Positions 1 to 5,928 of a stretch of 7,068 bases of DNA are shown here, piece after piece. Position 1 is the stretch's first letter. Every line of letters starts with the position of its first letter. Source of the stretch: Betaproteobacteria bacterium (GTDB taxonomy: Bacteria; Pseudomonadota; Gammaproteobacteria; Burkholderiales; SG8-39); NCBI GenBank assembly GCA_019509895.1, contig JAEKLK010000318.1, positions 1 to 7,068 of the forward strand. Direction: 5' to 3'. The notes under the pieces are model-generated. The model worked only from the letters and a program-made list of their open reading frames with translations, did not search any database and had not been told where the DNA came from. A program made the translations under genes and the position numbers.

Positions 1-186
1 CTCGCCGGCTCCTTCGGCATTCGTTCCATCCCAACGCTAATCGTGTTCCGCGAGAAGGTGATCCTCTTTCAGCAGCCGGGCGCGCTCCCGGGTGCCCAGC
101 TCGAGCAGGTCATTACGCAAGCGAAGGCGCTCGACATGGCGAAGGTGCACGCGGAGGTGGCGGCGCAGCCCGAGCAGCCGAAATAA
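1..186 (+). CDS. Thioredoxin, C-terminal part (5' end cut by window edge)
   Basis: The first 61 codons visible, in the frame starting at base 1 and ending at TAA (184-186), encode the second half of a thioredoxin fold. The stretch FGIRSIPTLIVFR carries the cis-proline loop (Ile-Pro-Thr) that faces the active-site disulfide, followed by the last two strands and a GALP turn before the C-terminal helix. The redox WCGPC motif would lie upstream, outside the window, so activity cannot be confirmed. The tail after the helix (KALDMAKVHAEV and a Gln/Pro/Lys end) resembles a betaproteobacterial subgroup of small cytosolic thioredoxins of about 120 residues that I recall; this is memory, not a search. 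It lies 33 bases before fumC on the same strand and may be co-transcribed with it. A thioredoxin-like domain of a larger protein is possible but less likely, because the protein ends where a stand-alone thioredoxin would. Confidence 0.85.
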   Translation, partial: LAGSFGIRSIPTLIVFREKVILFQQPGALPGAQLEQVITQAKALDMAKVHAEVAAQPEQPK

Positions 187-219
187 CCGGCGCCCGGCTG
201 CCGTAACATAGCGCCGCGC

Positions 220-1614
220 ATGTCCGGCACGCGCATCGAGAAAGACAGCTTCGGCCCGATCGAAGTCGCGGCCGAAAGGCTTTGGGGCGCGCAAACCGAG
301 CGCAGCCGACGCTTCTTCCGCATTTCCGGCGAGCGCATGCCGCTCGCGCTGATCTACGCGCTGACGCTGGTGAAGAAGGCCGCCGCGAGCGCCAACAACG
401 CGCTCGGCCTGCTGGACGCTCGCAAGGCCGAAGCCATCCGCAGTGCGGCCGACGAGGTGCTCGCCGCCAAGCACGACGGCGAATTTCCATTGGTGGTGTG
501 GCAGACCGGCTCCGGCACGCAAAGCAACATGAACGTCAATGAGGTGCTCGCCAATCGTGCCTCCGAGCTCCTCGGCGGCGAGCGAGGCGCCAAGCGCCTC
601 GTCCATCCGAACGACGATGTCAACATGGGGCAGTCGTCCAACGACGTGTTCCCGACCGCGATGCACATCGCCGCCGCTCAGGCGTTGCACGATCAGGTGC
701 TGCCGGCGGTGGAGACGCTGCGCGCGGCGCTCGCGCGCAAGCGCGACGCGTTCGGTGACGTGATCAAGATCGGCCGTACGCATCTCCAGGATGCGACGCC
801 GCTGTCGCTCGGACAGGAGTTCTCCGGCTACGTCGACCAGCTCGAGCAGGCGCAGGCGGCGCTGCGCGCGGCGCTGCCCGGCCTGTGCCGCCTGGCGATC
901 GGCGGCACGGCGGTCGGCACCGGCCTCAATACGCATCCGCAGTTCGCCGCGCGTGTGTGCCAGCTGGTAAGCGAGGAGACGCGCCTGCAGTTTCGCGAGG
1001 CGCCGAACAAGTTCGCCGCGCTCGCCGGGCACGAAGCGCTCGTCTTTGCGCACGGCGCGATGAAGACCCTGGCGGCAGCGCTGTTCAAGATCGGCAACGA
1101 TGTGCGCCTGCTCGCTTCCGGTCCGCGCTCGGGGCTTGCCGAGCTGCGCATTCCCGAAAACGAGCCCGGCAGCTCCATCATGCCCGGCAAGGTGAACCCC
1201 ACGCAGGCCGAAGCGCTCACCATGCTCTGCCTGCAGGTAATGGCCAACGATGTCGCGGTGAACATCGGCGGCGCCTCGGGACATCTCGAGCTGAACGTGT
1301 ACAAGCCGCTCATCATCAACGCCGCCTTGCAGAGCGGCCGGCTGCTTGCCGATGGCTGCCGCTCCTTCGAGGAGCATTGCGTGCGCGGCATCGAAGCCGA
1401 CGGCGAGCGCATCCGCGAGCTGCTCGAGCGCTCGCTCATGCTGGTGACGGCCCTCTCGCCGCACATCGGCTATGACCGCGCTGCCGAGATCGCCAAGAAA
1501 GCCCACCGCGAGGGCAGCACGCTGCGCCAGGCGGCGCTCGCGCTCGGCTATGTCAGCGCCGCGGACTTCGACCGCTGGGTGCAGCCGCAGTCGATGATCG
1601 GTCCGACGCCATGA
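220..1614 (+). CDS. fumC: Class II fumarate hydratase (fumarase C)
   Basis: Catalyses reversible hydration of fumarate to L-malate in the TCA cycle; the family forms cytosolic, iron-free homotetramers. The 464-residue product is close to the 467 of E. coli FumC, and the key residues I could place fall at the numbers known there. These are the substrate-loop residues Ser98 and Thr100 (in GSGTQSNMN), the B-site residues His129 and Asn131 (HPNDDVN), the SSN at 139-141, catalytic His188 (GRTHLQDATP) and the signature GSSIMPGKVN with catalytic Ser318 and Lys324. The ATG at 220 gives the expected N-terminus (EKDSFGPIEV, then LWGAQTERS). No good Shine-Dalgarno sequence is visible before it. The stop overlaps an ATG (ATGA, 1611-1614) that opens an 8-codon dead-end frame before purN. 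The lyase superfamily also contains aspartase and argininosuccinate lyase, but the N-terminus and numbering fit fumarase best. The gene appears intact. Confidence 0.97.
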   Translation: MSGTRIEKDSFGPIEVAAERLWGAQTERSRRFFRISGERMPLALIYALTLVKKAAASANNALGLLDARKAEAIRSAADEVLAAKHDGEFPLVVWQTGSGTQSNMNVNEVLANRASELLGGERGAKRLVHPNDDVNMGQSSNDVFPTAMHIAAAQALHDQVLPAVETLRAALARKRDAFGDVIKIGRTHLQDATPLSLGQEFSGYVDQLEQAQAALRAALPGLCRLAIGGTAVGTGLNTHPQFAARVCQLVSEETRLQFREAPNKFAALAGHEALVFAHGAMKTLAAALFKIGNDVRLLASGPRSGLAELRIPENEPGSSIMPGKVNPTQAEALTMLCLQVMANDVAVNIGGASGHLELNVYKPLIINAALQSGRLLADGCRSFEEHCVRGIEADGERIRELLERSLMLVTALSPHIGYDRAAEIAKKAHREGSTLRQAALALGYVSAADFDRWVQPQSMIGPTP

Positions 1615-1899
1615 ACCGGCGCTCGGTCGCCTGCTAGTTGCTGGTCGTCCTCATCTCCGGTCGCGGCAGCAACATGCGCGCGCTCGTGGAGGCGGGCCTG
1701 CCGGTCGCCGCCGTGATCAGCAACCGTACCGATGCCGCCGGGCTCGACTACGCCCGCGGCCGTGGCATCGCCAGCGCGGTGGTGGAGCACCGCGCGTTCG
1801 CGGAACGCGCGCAGTTCGAAGCGGCGCTGGATCGCGAAATCAGGCGCTTCTCGCCTCGTCTTCTCGCGCTCGCCGGATTCATGCGCGTGCTGACGCCCG

Positions 1900-1909
1900 A
1901 ATTCAATTC
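1900..1909. repeat. 5-bp tandem duplication (AATTC x2) breaking purN
   Basis: Two perfect adjacent copies of AATTC (1900-1904 and 1905-1909) sit exactly where the purN reading frame breaks. Five bases is not a multiple of three, so the second copy moves the rest of the gene into another frame. Deleting either copy rejoins the two halves into a continuous, family-typical sequence. Replication slippage could produce it. So could an assembly or base-calling error. Confidence 0.9.
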
Positions 1910-2215
1910 GTCGGCCGCTATCGCGATAGGGTGCTCAACATTCATCCATCGCTCCTGCCGGCATTTCCCGGCCTCGACACGCATGCGCGCGCGCTGGCTG
2001 CCGGTGTCAAAGTGCACGGCTGCACCGTGCACTTCGTGACCGGAGAGCTCGACAGCGGGCCGATCGTCGCCCAGGCGGCTGTGCCGGTGCGGCCGAGCGA
2101 CGGTGCCGAGGAGCTCGCTGCCCGGGTGCTGGCGCAGGAACATGTCATCTATCCGCGTGCGGTCCGCTGGTTTCTCGAAGATCGGCTTGTCGTCGAAAAC
2201 GGGGTGGTGCGAGTT

Positions 2216-2222
2216 AAAGGAG
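2216..2222 (+). promoter_or_regulatory. Shine-Dalgarno sequence for the DUF3108 gene
   Basis: AAAGGAG lies inside the 3' end of purN and directly before two consecutive ATG codons (2223 and 2226). It is the strongest ribosome-binding match in the plus-strand block. The first ATG has no spacer and the second has only three bases, so 2226 is the better start, although the spacing is tight for either. Confidence 0.6.
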
Positions 2223-2225
2223 ATG

Positions 2226-2897
2226 ATGCGCAACTCGTCATGGCTGCTCCTTAGCGTCGCGTTCGCCGTCCACGCCGAGCCGCCGCCGCAGCTCGAGATC
2301 ACCTTTAGTCTCACCCGCAACGGCTCGGCGATGGCCGAGGTGAGCGAACGCCTGGAGTACGCGAAGGGAAATTACAAGCTCACCGAGACCTGGAAGGGCA
2401 GGGGCATGTACGCGCTTCTCGGCAGTGCGCGGCGCGTGAGCCAGGGTACGATCGCCGATGGCACGCTCCGGCCGCGCGAATTCTTCGACGAGCGCTCCGG
2501 CCGCGACACGGCGCGCGCATGGTTCGACTGGAAGGCGCAGACCCTGACCATGCAATACCAGGGCAACAAGGCGAGTGAGCCGCTGCCGCCGAACGCGCAG
2601 GACCGGCTTTCCTTTCTCTTCGCGCTCTCGCTGCTCCCGGGCAAGGCCGACTCCGTGAGCTATAGCATCGCCGATGGCAAGGGGCTCTCGCGCCACGAGT
2701 ACAAGGTGGTGGGTCGCGAGCGGCTGAAGACGCCGGTCGGCGAGTTCGATACGGTCAAGGTAGCGCGCAAGGGCGAGGGCCGCGAAAGCACCGAGCTGTG
2801 GCTGGCGGCCGAGCGCGGCTACGTCCCGGTGCGGCTGGTCGTGGTCGAGAAGGACGGTACGCGCTACGAGCAGAACCCGACCCGCCTCTCGCCGTGA
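2226..2897 (+). CDS. Secreted DUF3108 family protein of unknown function
   Basis: The product is 223 residues from the ATG at 2226; starting at the adjacent ATG (2223) adds one Met. The N-terminus is a classic Sec signal peptide: basic start (MRNSS), hydrophobic core (WLLLSVAFA) and a likely cleavage after VHA, before EPPPQ. The mature protein is therefore probably periplasmic, and no other membrane segment is evident. The body matches what I recall of DUF3108: an N-terminal beta-rich part, QDRLSFLFALSLLPG in the middle, and a C-terminal run with TPVGEFDTVKVAR, STELWLAAERGYVPVRL and a final EKDGTRYEQ. The family's biochemical role is not known to me, and the gene position does not reveal it. 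It overlaps purN upstream, and its TGA shares GTGA (2894-2897) with the next start, so translation is probably coupled. The in-frame opening extends back to 2103, but that upstream part overlaps the conserved PurN coding frame and would bury the signal peptide. Confidence 0.85.
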   Translation: MRNSSWLLLSVAFAVHAEPPPQLEITFSLTRNGSAMAEVSERLEYAKGNYKLTETWKGRGMYALLGSARRVSQGTIADGTLRPREFFDERSGRDTARAWFDWKAQTLTMQYQGNKASEPLPPNAQDRLSFLFALSLLPGKADSVSYSIADGKGLSRHEYKVVGRERLKTPVGEFDTVKVARKGEGRESTELWLAAERGYVPVRLVVVEKDGTRYEQNPTRLSP

Positions 2898-4150
2898 AAG
2901 CGAGCGCGGGTCTGCTCGCCCATGCCGAAACGGCCTTGCGCGAGCTGCTGCAATTCAGCGGTCCGGCCGATCAGGTGCTGTCGCGCTATTTCCGCGCGCA
3001 TCCACAGCTCGGGCAGCGCGATCGCGCATTCGTCGCGGAATCCGGCTTCGCGGTGTTGCGGCGGCGACGCTCGCTCGAGGCGATTTCGGGTAGCGCGGAG
3101 CCGCGAGCGCTTCTCGCCGCAGCGCTCATGAGGGTGCTCGGCTTTTCCGGCCGGGCGCTTGAAGGGGTGGTGGATGCGGCGCTGGCCGAGCGCATTCGCG
3201 GCGCGCGGCTCGATGGATTACCCGACGCCGTGCGCGTGGACTTGCCGGACTGGCTTTGGCAGCAGGTCCTCGCCCAGGAGGGCCGTGACGAGGCGCTGGC
3301 CCTCGCTCACGGCCTGCTCAACCCTGCACCTCTGGATCTGCGCGTCAATGTCGCGCGCGCGTCGCGTGAGGAAGTGCTTGCTCGGCTTTCTCGTGACGGC
3401 ATAGAGGCCGGTGCGACGCCATACTCGCCGAGTGGCGTGCGCCTCGCCGGCAAGCCGGCGATCAACCAGCATTCGCTCTTTCGCGATGGCCTGATCGAGG
3501 TTCAGGACGAAGGCAGCCAGCTCCTTGCGTATCTGCTCGCGCCGCGCAGGACCGAGATGGTCGCCGATTACTGCGCCGGCGCCGGTGGCAAGACGCTCGC
3601 GCTCGCCATGCTGATGCGCGGCGCCGGACGGGTCTATGCGATCGACGTATCGGCAAAGCGCCTGGCGGCGCTCGGCAAACGTGCGGCGCGCGCGCAGGTC
3701 AGCAACATCCACTCATGGGCACTGGCGAGTGACAACGACCCGCGGGCAAAGCGCCTCGGCGGCAAGCTGGACCGGGTGCTCGTCGATGCACCCTGTAGCG
3801 GCTTTGGAACGCTGCGCCGCAACCCCGACCTGAAGTGGCGCCATGGGCCCGAGGCGATCACCGAGCTGGCGCAAAAACAGCGGCGCATTCTGGCGGCGGC
3901 GGCGCGGCTGGTGAAGCCCGGAGGCCGGTTGCTTTACGCCACGTGCAGCCTCCTTCGGACCGAGAACGACGCCGTGGCGGACGAATTTCAGGCTGCTTCC
4001 CCTGATTTTCGGCCGCTGCCGTGCGACGAACTCTTGGCAACCCAGCGCATACCGCTGGAGACCGGCGTGCGGCTGCGCCTCGCGCCGCATCGGCAGGGCA
4101 CTGACGGCTTTTTCGCCGCCGCGTTCGAGCGCCTCCGGGGGCCCGCGTAA
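2894..4150 (+). CDS. RsmB/NOP2-Sun family rRNA cytosine-C5 methyltransferase
   Basis: An S-adenosylmethionine-dependent RNA methyltransferase that probably makes 5-methylcytosine in ribosomal RNA; RsmB modifies C967 of 16S rRNA in E. coli. From the GTG at 2894, which overlaps the previous stop as GTGA, the product is 418 residues, against 429 for E. coli RsmB. Residues 1-140 are a helical N-terminal region (FRAHPQLGQRDRAFVAE). Then come the linker NPAPLDLRVN (143-152) and the Rossmann catalytic domain, with the SAM loop DYCAGAGGKT (225-234), DAPCSG (298-303) with Cys301, and ATCS with Cys351. The two cysteines are the catalytic and release pair of the family. The C-terminus ends in GTDGFFAAAFER. 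I give no symbol because I recall betaproteobacteria also carrying another RsmB, beside fmt, and this purN-DUF3108-linked copy may be a paralogue with a different target. An opening 32 codons further upstream overlaps DUF3108 coding sequence and is not needed. Confidence 0.92.
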   Translation: MKASAGLLAHAETALRELLQFSGPADQVLSRYFRAHPQLGQRDRAFVAESGFAVLRRRRSLEAISGSAEPRALLAAALMRVLGFSGRALEGVVDAALAERIRGARLDGLPDAVRVDLPDWLWQQVLAQEGRDEALALAHGLLNPAPLDLRVNVARASREEVLARLSRDGIEAGATPYSPSGVRLAGKPAINQHSLFRDGLIEVQDEGSQLLAYLLAPRRTEMVADYCAGAGGKTLALAMLMRGAGRVYAIDVSAKRLAALGKRAARAQVSNIHSWALASDNDPRAKRLGGKLDRVLVDAPCSGFGTLRRNPDLKWRHGPEAITELAQKQRRILAAAARLVKPGGRLLYATCSLLRTENDAVADEFQAASPDFRPLPCDELLATQRIPLETGVRLRLAPHRQGTDGFFAAAFERLRGPA

Positions 4151-4205
4151 TCCTAAAAAAATCGCTTTCTTGACAGAAGCTTAGGTTGCGACAAGCCGGT
4201 TCACG

Positions 4206-4211
4206 TACAAT
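4206..4211 (+). promoter_or_regulatory. Candidate -10 element of the desaturase promoter
   Basis: The 103-base gap 4151-4253 is clearly richer in A/T than the genes on either side and holds TACAAT at 4206-4211, a good sigma-70 -10 box. The matching -35 is unclear. A perfect TTGACA at 4170-4175 is 30 bases away, too far; TTGCGA (4186-4191) leaves 14 bases and TTAGGT (4181-4186) leaves 19. Transcription would start near 4218, giving a leader of about 37 bases. A weak AAAGG (4238-4242) lies 12 bases before the ATG. Confidence 0.45.
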
Positions 4212-4254
4212 GCTTGCCGCCACTGAAAACCATTATTAAAGGCTCTCCAAGTCC

Positions 4255-5433
4255 ATGACGTTCTCCGGCTGGTTCGATCTTCCCTGGTGGGGCGTCGCCC
4301 TGGCAGGGCTCGCAATGACGCACGTGACCATCGCCGCGGTCACCATCTATCTGCACCGTTGCCAGGCGCACCGCGCGCTCGAGCTTCATCCGATCGTGTC
4401 GCACTTCTTCCGCCTCTGGCTGTGGCTCACGACCGGGCAGGTGACCAAGGAGTGGGCGGCGATCCATCGCAAGCACCACGCCAAGGTGGAGACGCCGGAC
4501 GATCCGCACAGCCCGCAGGTCTACGGCATCAGCCGGGTCCTCTGGGGTGGCGTGTTCCTGTACGTCAAGGAGTCCCACAACCAGGAGACGCTCGAGCGCT
4601 ATGGCCATGGCACGCCCGAGGACTGGATCGAGCGCCATCTGTACACGCCGGTCTCGTTCGCCGGCGTATTCGTGATGCTGGCCTTCGATTTGGCCGCTTT
4701 CGGCCTGGTCCCCGGCGCCATTGTCTGGGCGGTACAGATGGCCTGGATTCCATTCTGGGCGGCCGGCGTGATCAACGGCGTCGGCCACTACTTCGGCTAC
4801 CGCAACTATGACGACGTCGCCGACGCCAGCCGCAACATCGTTCCCTGGGGCATCCTGATTGGCGGCGAAGAGCTGCACAACAATCACCACGCCTTTGCCT
4901 CGTCGGCGAAGCTTTCCGCCAAGTGGTACGAGTTCGACATTGGCTGGCTCTACATCTGCATCCTGAGCGCGCTGGGTCTCGCGACGGTGAAGAAGGTCGC
5001 GCCCAAGCCGCGCTTCGCCGAGCCGCGCGCCGTGGACTTCGATACGCTGCACGCCGTGATCGTGCACCGCTACGACGTGCTCTCGCGCTACGCCAAGTCG
5101 CTCAAGCAGACGTATACGCACGAACTCGAGCGGCTGCAGCGCTGGTCGCCGCGCGACGCCGAGGTGCTCGGGTCGCTGCGGCGCGCGCTGCTGCGCGGCC
5201 AGTCGCTTGCGGGGGCCGAGGCCCACAAGGTCGCCGAGGCTCTGAAGCAGTCGCGCGCGCTCGAGATCGCGCTCGCGATGCGTCACGAGCTCGCCGCCCT
5301 CTGGGATCGTTCGAACGCCTCGAAGGAACAGCTCCTGCGCCAGCTGCAGGACTGGTGCCGGCGCGCGGAGGCGAGTGGTGTTGCGCCGCTCGTCGCATTC
5401 TCGGAGCGCCTGCGTTCCTACGCGCTCGCGTAG
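4255..5433 (+). CDS. desA: DesA-type membrane fatty acid desaturase
   Basis: An inner-membrane, diiron, oxygen-dependent desaturase that probably introduces a Delta-9 double bond into acyl chains, raising membrane fluidity. The 392-residue product closely follows Pseudomonas aeruginosa DesA (phospholipid desaturase, about 394 residues) as I recall it. All three histidine boxes are present: HRCQAH (His34/His39), HRKHH (His71/74/75) and HNNHH (His208/211/212), plus His178 in INGVGHYFGYRN. Hydrophobic segments lie near residues 10-32, 45-60, 135-172 and 229-243. From about residue 260 a soluble, helical C-terminal extension of roughly 130 residues follows (WCRRAEASGV near the end); its function is unknown to me. 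The ATG at 4255 starts one residue set before the first membrane segment, as expected. It probably has its own promoter and ends 16 bases before a strong terminator. Whether the substrate is acyl-CoA or phospholipid cannot be told from sequence; phospholipid is inferred from the resemblance to DesA. Confidence 0.92.
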   Translation: MTFSGWFDLPWWGVALAGLAMTHVTIAAVTIYLHRCQAHRALELHPIVSHFFRLWLWLTTGQVTKEWAAIHRKHHAKVETPDDPHSPQVYGISRVLWGGVFLYVKESHNQETLERYGHGTPEDWIERHLYTPVSFAGVFVMLAFDLAAFGLVPGAIVWAVQMAWIPFWAAGVINGVGHYFGYRNYDDVADASRNIVPWGILIGGEELHNNHHAFASSAKLSAKWYEFDIGWLYICILSALGLATVKKVAPKPRFAEPRAVDFDTLHAVIVHRYDVLSRYAKSLKQTYTHELERLQRWSPRDAEVLGSLRRALLRGQSLAGAEAHKVAEALKQSRALEIALAMRHELAALWDRSNASKEQLLRQLQDWCRRAEASGVAPLVAFSERLRSYALA

Positions 5434-5448
5434 CAACGTCGGTGCAAG

Positions 5449-5478
5449 AAAAAAAGCCCGCTTCGGCGGGCTTTTTTT
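5449..5478. terminator. Bidirectional rho-independent terminator between desA and rpmG
   Basis: Seven A residues (5449-5455), a perfect 6-bp GC stem GCCCGC / GCGGGC (5456-5461 and 5466-5471), a TTCG tetraloop (5462-5465) and seven T residues (5472-5478). The A and T tracts make it work in both directions. It ends desA transcripts on the plus strand and rpmB-rpmG transcripts on the minus strand. The rpmG stop codon (5477-5479) begins inside the tract, so there is no spare sequence between that gene and its terminator. Confidence 0.95.
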
Positions 5479-5632
5479 ATTTCAGCTTCGTTTCCTTGTA
5501 GATGACGTGCTTGCGCGCCTTCGGATCGTATTTCTTGATCTCGATCTTGTCGGGCGTAGTGCGCTTGTTCTTCGTCGTGGTGTAGAAGTGGCCGGTGCCG
5601 GCGGACGATTCCAGCTTGATCTTTTCGCGCAT
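5477..5632 (-). CDS. rpmG: 50S ribosomal protein L33
   Basis: A 51-residue structural protein of the large ribosomal subunit. The signature core SSAGTGHFYTTTKNKR and the basic C-terminus ARKHVIYKETKLK identify it clearly. It has no cysteines, so it is the zinc-independent form of L33. Compared with the 55-residue E. coli protein (MAKGIREKIK...) it lacks about four residues at the N-terminus. The ATG at 5632 is the only possible start, because the rpmB stop lies in frame just three bases upstream. An AAGGG at the end of rpmB, about nine bases before the ATG, can serve as the ribosome-binding site. It is the second gene of the rpmB-rpmG pair, the standard order in proteobacteria, and reads directly into the shared terminator. 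It is too short for many ORF finders but is beyond reasonable doubt. Confidence 0.97.
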   Translation of the reverse strand: MREKIKLESSAGTGHFYTTTKNKRTTPDKIEIKKYDPKARKHVIYKETKLK

Positions 5633-5635
5633 GGC

Positions 5636-5884
5636 TCAGCCCTTTCTTGCCGATTTGGCCGATTTCGCCTTGATCTCGGCCAGCACCGCCTCGACGCCTA
5701 GCTTGTCGATGCGCCGCAGGCCGGCCGTAGAGACGCGCAGCCGCACCCAGCGGTTCTGCGTCTCCAGCCAGAAGCGGCGGTAGTGCAGGTTGGGCTCGAA
5801 GGTGCGGATCGTCTTGTTGTTCGCGTGCGACACGAGATGGCCCTTCATCGGCTTTTTGCCGGTGACTTGGCAGACGCGGGACAT
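5636..5884 (-). CDS. rpmB: 50S ribosomal protein L28
   Basis: An 82-residue protein of the large ribosomal subunit. It begins with the family signature RVCQVTGKKPMKG and continues with VSHANNKTIRTF, NLHYRRFWLETQNRWVRLRVS and TAGLRRIDKLGVEAVL. It is slightly longer than E. coli L28 (78 residues); the surplus is a lysine-rich tail (KAKSAKSARKG). The ATG at 5884 has a GGAG (complement of 5892-5895) seven bases upstream. A -10 promoter box lies about 31 bases upstream, so the gene probably heads its own short transcript rpmB-rpmG. The radC stop is only 44 bases upstream on the same strand, so read-through from radC is also possible. Three bases separate its stop from the rpmG start. Confidence 0.97.
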   Translation of the reverse strand: MSRVCQVTGKKPMKGHLVSHANNKTIRTFEPNLHYRRFWLETQNRWVRLRVSTAGLRRIDKLGVEAVLAEIKAKSAKSARKG

Positions 5885-5914
5885 TGCGATGCTCCGAAAT
5901 TGCGAAAGGCGCGG

Positions 5915-5920
5915 ATTATA
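5915..5920 (-). promoter_or_regulatory. -10 element of the rpmB-rpmG promoter
   Basis: Read on the minus strand, the gap between radC and rpmB contains a consensus TATAAT followed by a GC-rich discriminator (CCGCGCC), the type linked in proteobacteria to stringent control of ribosomal genes. The -35 position would fall in the last codons of radC (around 5938-5943), where I see no good match. The start point would be near 5908, leaving a leader of about two dozen bases that includes the GGAG ribosome-binding site. Confidence 0.65.
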
Positions 5921-5928
5921 CAGGCTTT

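Larger units (their letters stand above)
1638..2254 (+). pseudogene. purN: Phosphoribosylglycinamide (GAR) formyltransferase, frameshifted
   Basis: PurN transfers a formyl group from 10-formyl-tetrahydrofolate to GAR, the third step of purine synthesis. The N-terminal half is read from a TTG at 1638 (LISGRGSNMRAL phosphate-binding loop, then LALAGFMRVLTPEF). That frame then runs into unrelated residues and stops at 2039. The C-terminal half continues in another frame (NIHPSLLPAFPG with the catalytic Asn and His, HFVTGELDSGPIV with the catalytic Asp, ARVLAQEH) to the TAG at 2252-2254. The break is a tandem AATTC duplication at 1900-1909. With one copy removed the junction reads TPEFVGRYRDRVLNIHPS, as expected, and the protein is 203 residues, near the 212 of E. 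coli PurN. No other decay is visible, so the lesion is very recent or a sequence error. If it is an error, this is a normal gene. The start is also odd: the in-frame TAG at 1635-1637 rules out the ATG at 1611. The 3' end overlaps the next gene by about 29 bases. Confidence 0.9.

Noticed and set aside
204..209. TAACAT before fumC as a -10 promoter box
   Set aside because: Weak match with no -35 at a suitable distance, and the implied transcript would be almost leaderless; co-transcription with the thioredoxin gene is as likely.
37..1506. A 489-codon open frame on the minus strand covering nearly all of fumC
   Set aside because: FumC is certain on the plus strand. The antisense frame is Arg/Ala/Leu/His-rich without recognisable motifs, as expected opposite GC-rich codons.
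1899..1909. EcoRI site (GAATTC) at the purN break as a sign of a cloning fill-in scar
   Set aside because: Fill-in and religation of an EcoRI end duplicates four bases (AATT), whereas five (AATTC) are duplicated here, so slippage or an assembly error fits better.
2238..2696. Minus-strand open frame of 152 codons across the DUF3108 gene
   Set aside because: Low-complexity Arg/Ala/Glu composition with no motif, lying opposite a gene with a signal peptide and family motifs.
4201..5436. A 411-codon open frame on the minus strand opposite the desaturase
   Set aside because: The plus strand encodes a complete desaturase with all histidine boxes. The antisense product has no motif, and its start lies beyond the desaturase stop only by a few bases.
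5375..5701. Plus-strand open frame of 108 codons running from desA across the terminator into rpmG and rpmB
   Set aside because: It reads through a strong terminator and is antisense to two certain ribosomal protein genes.
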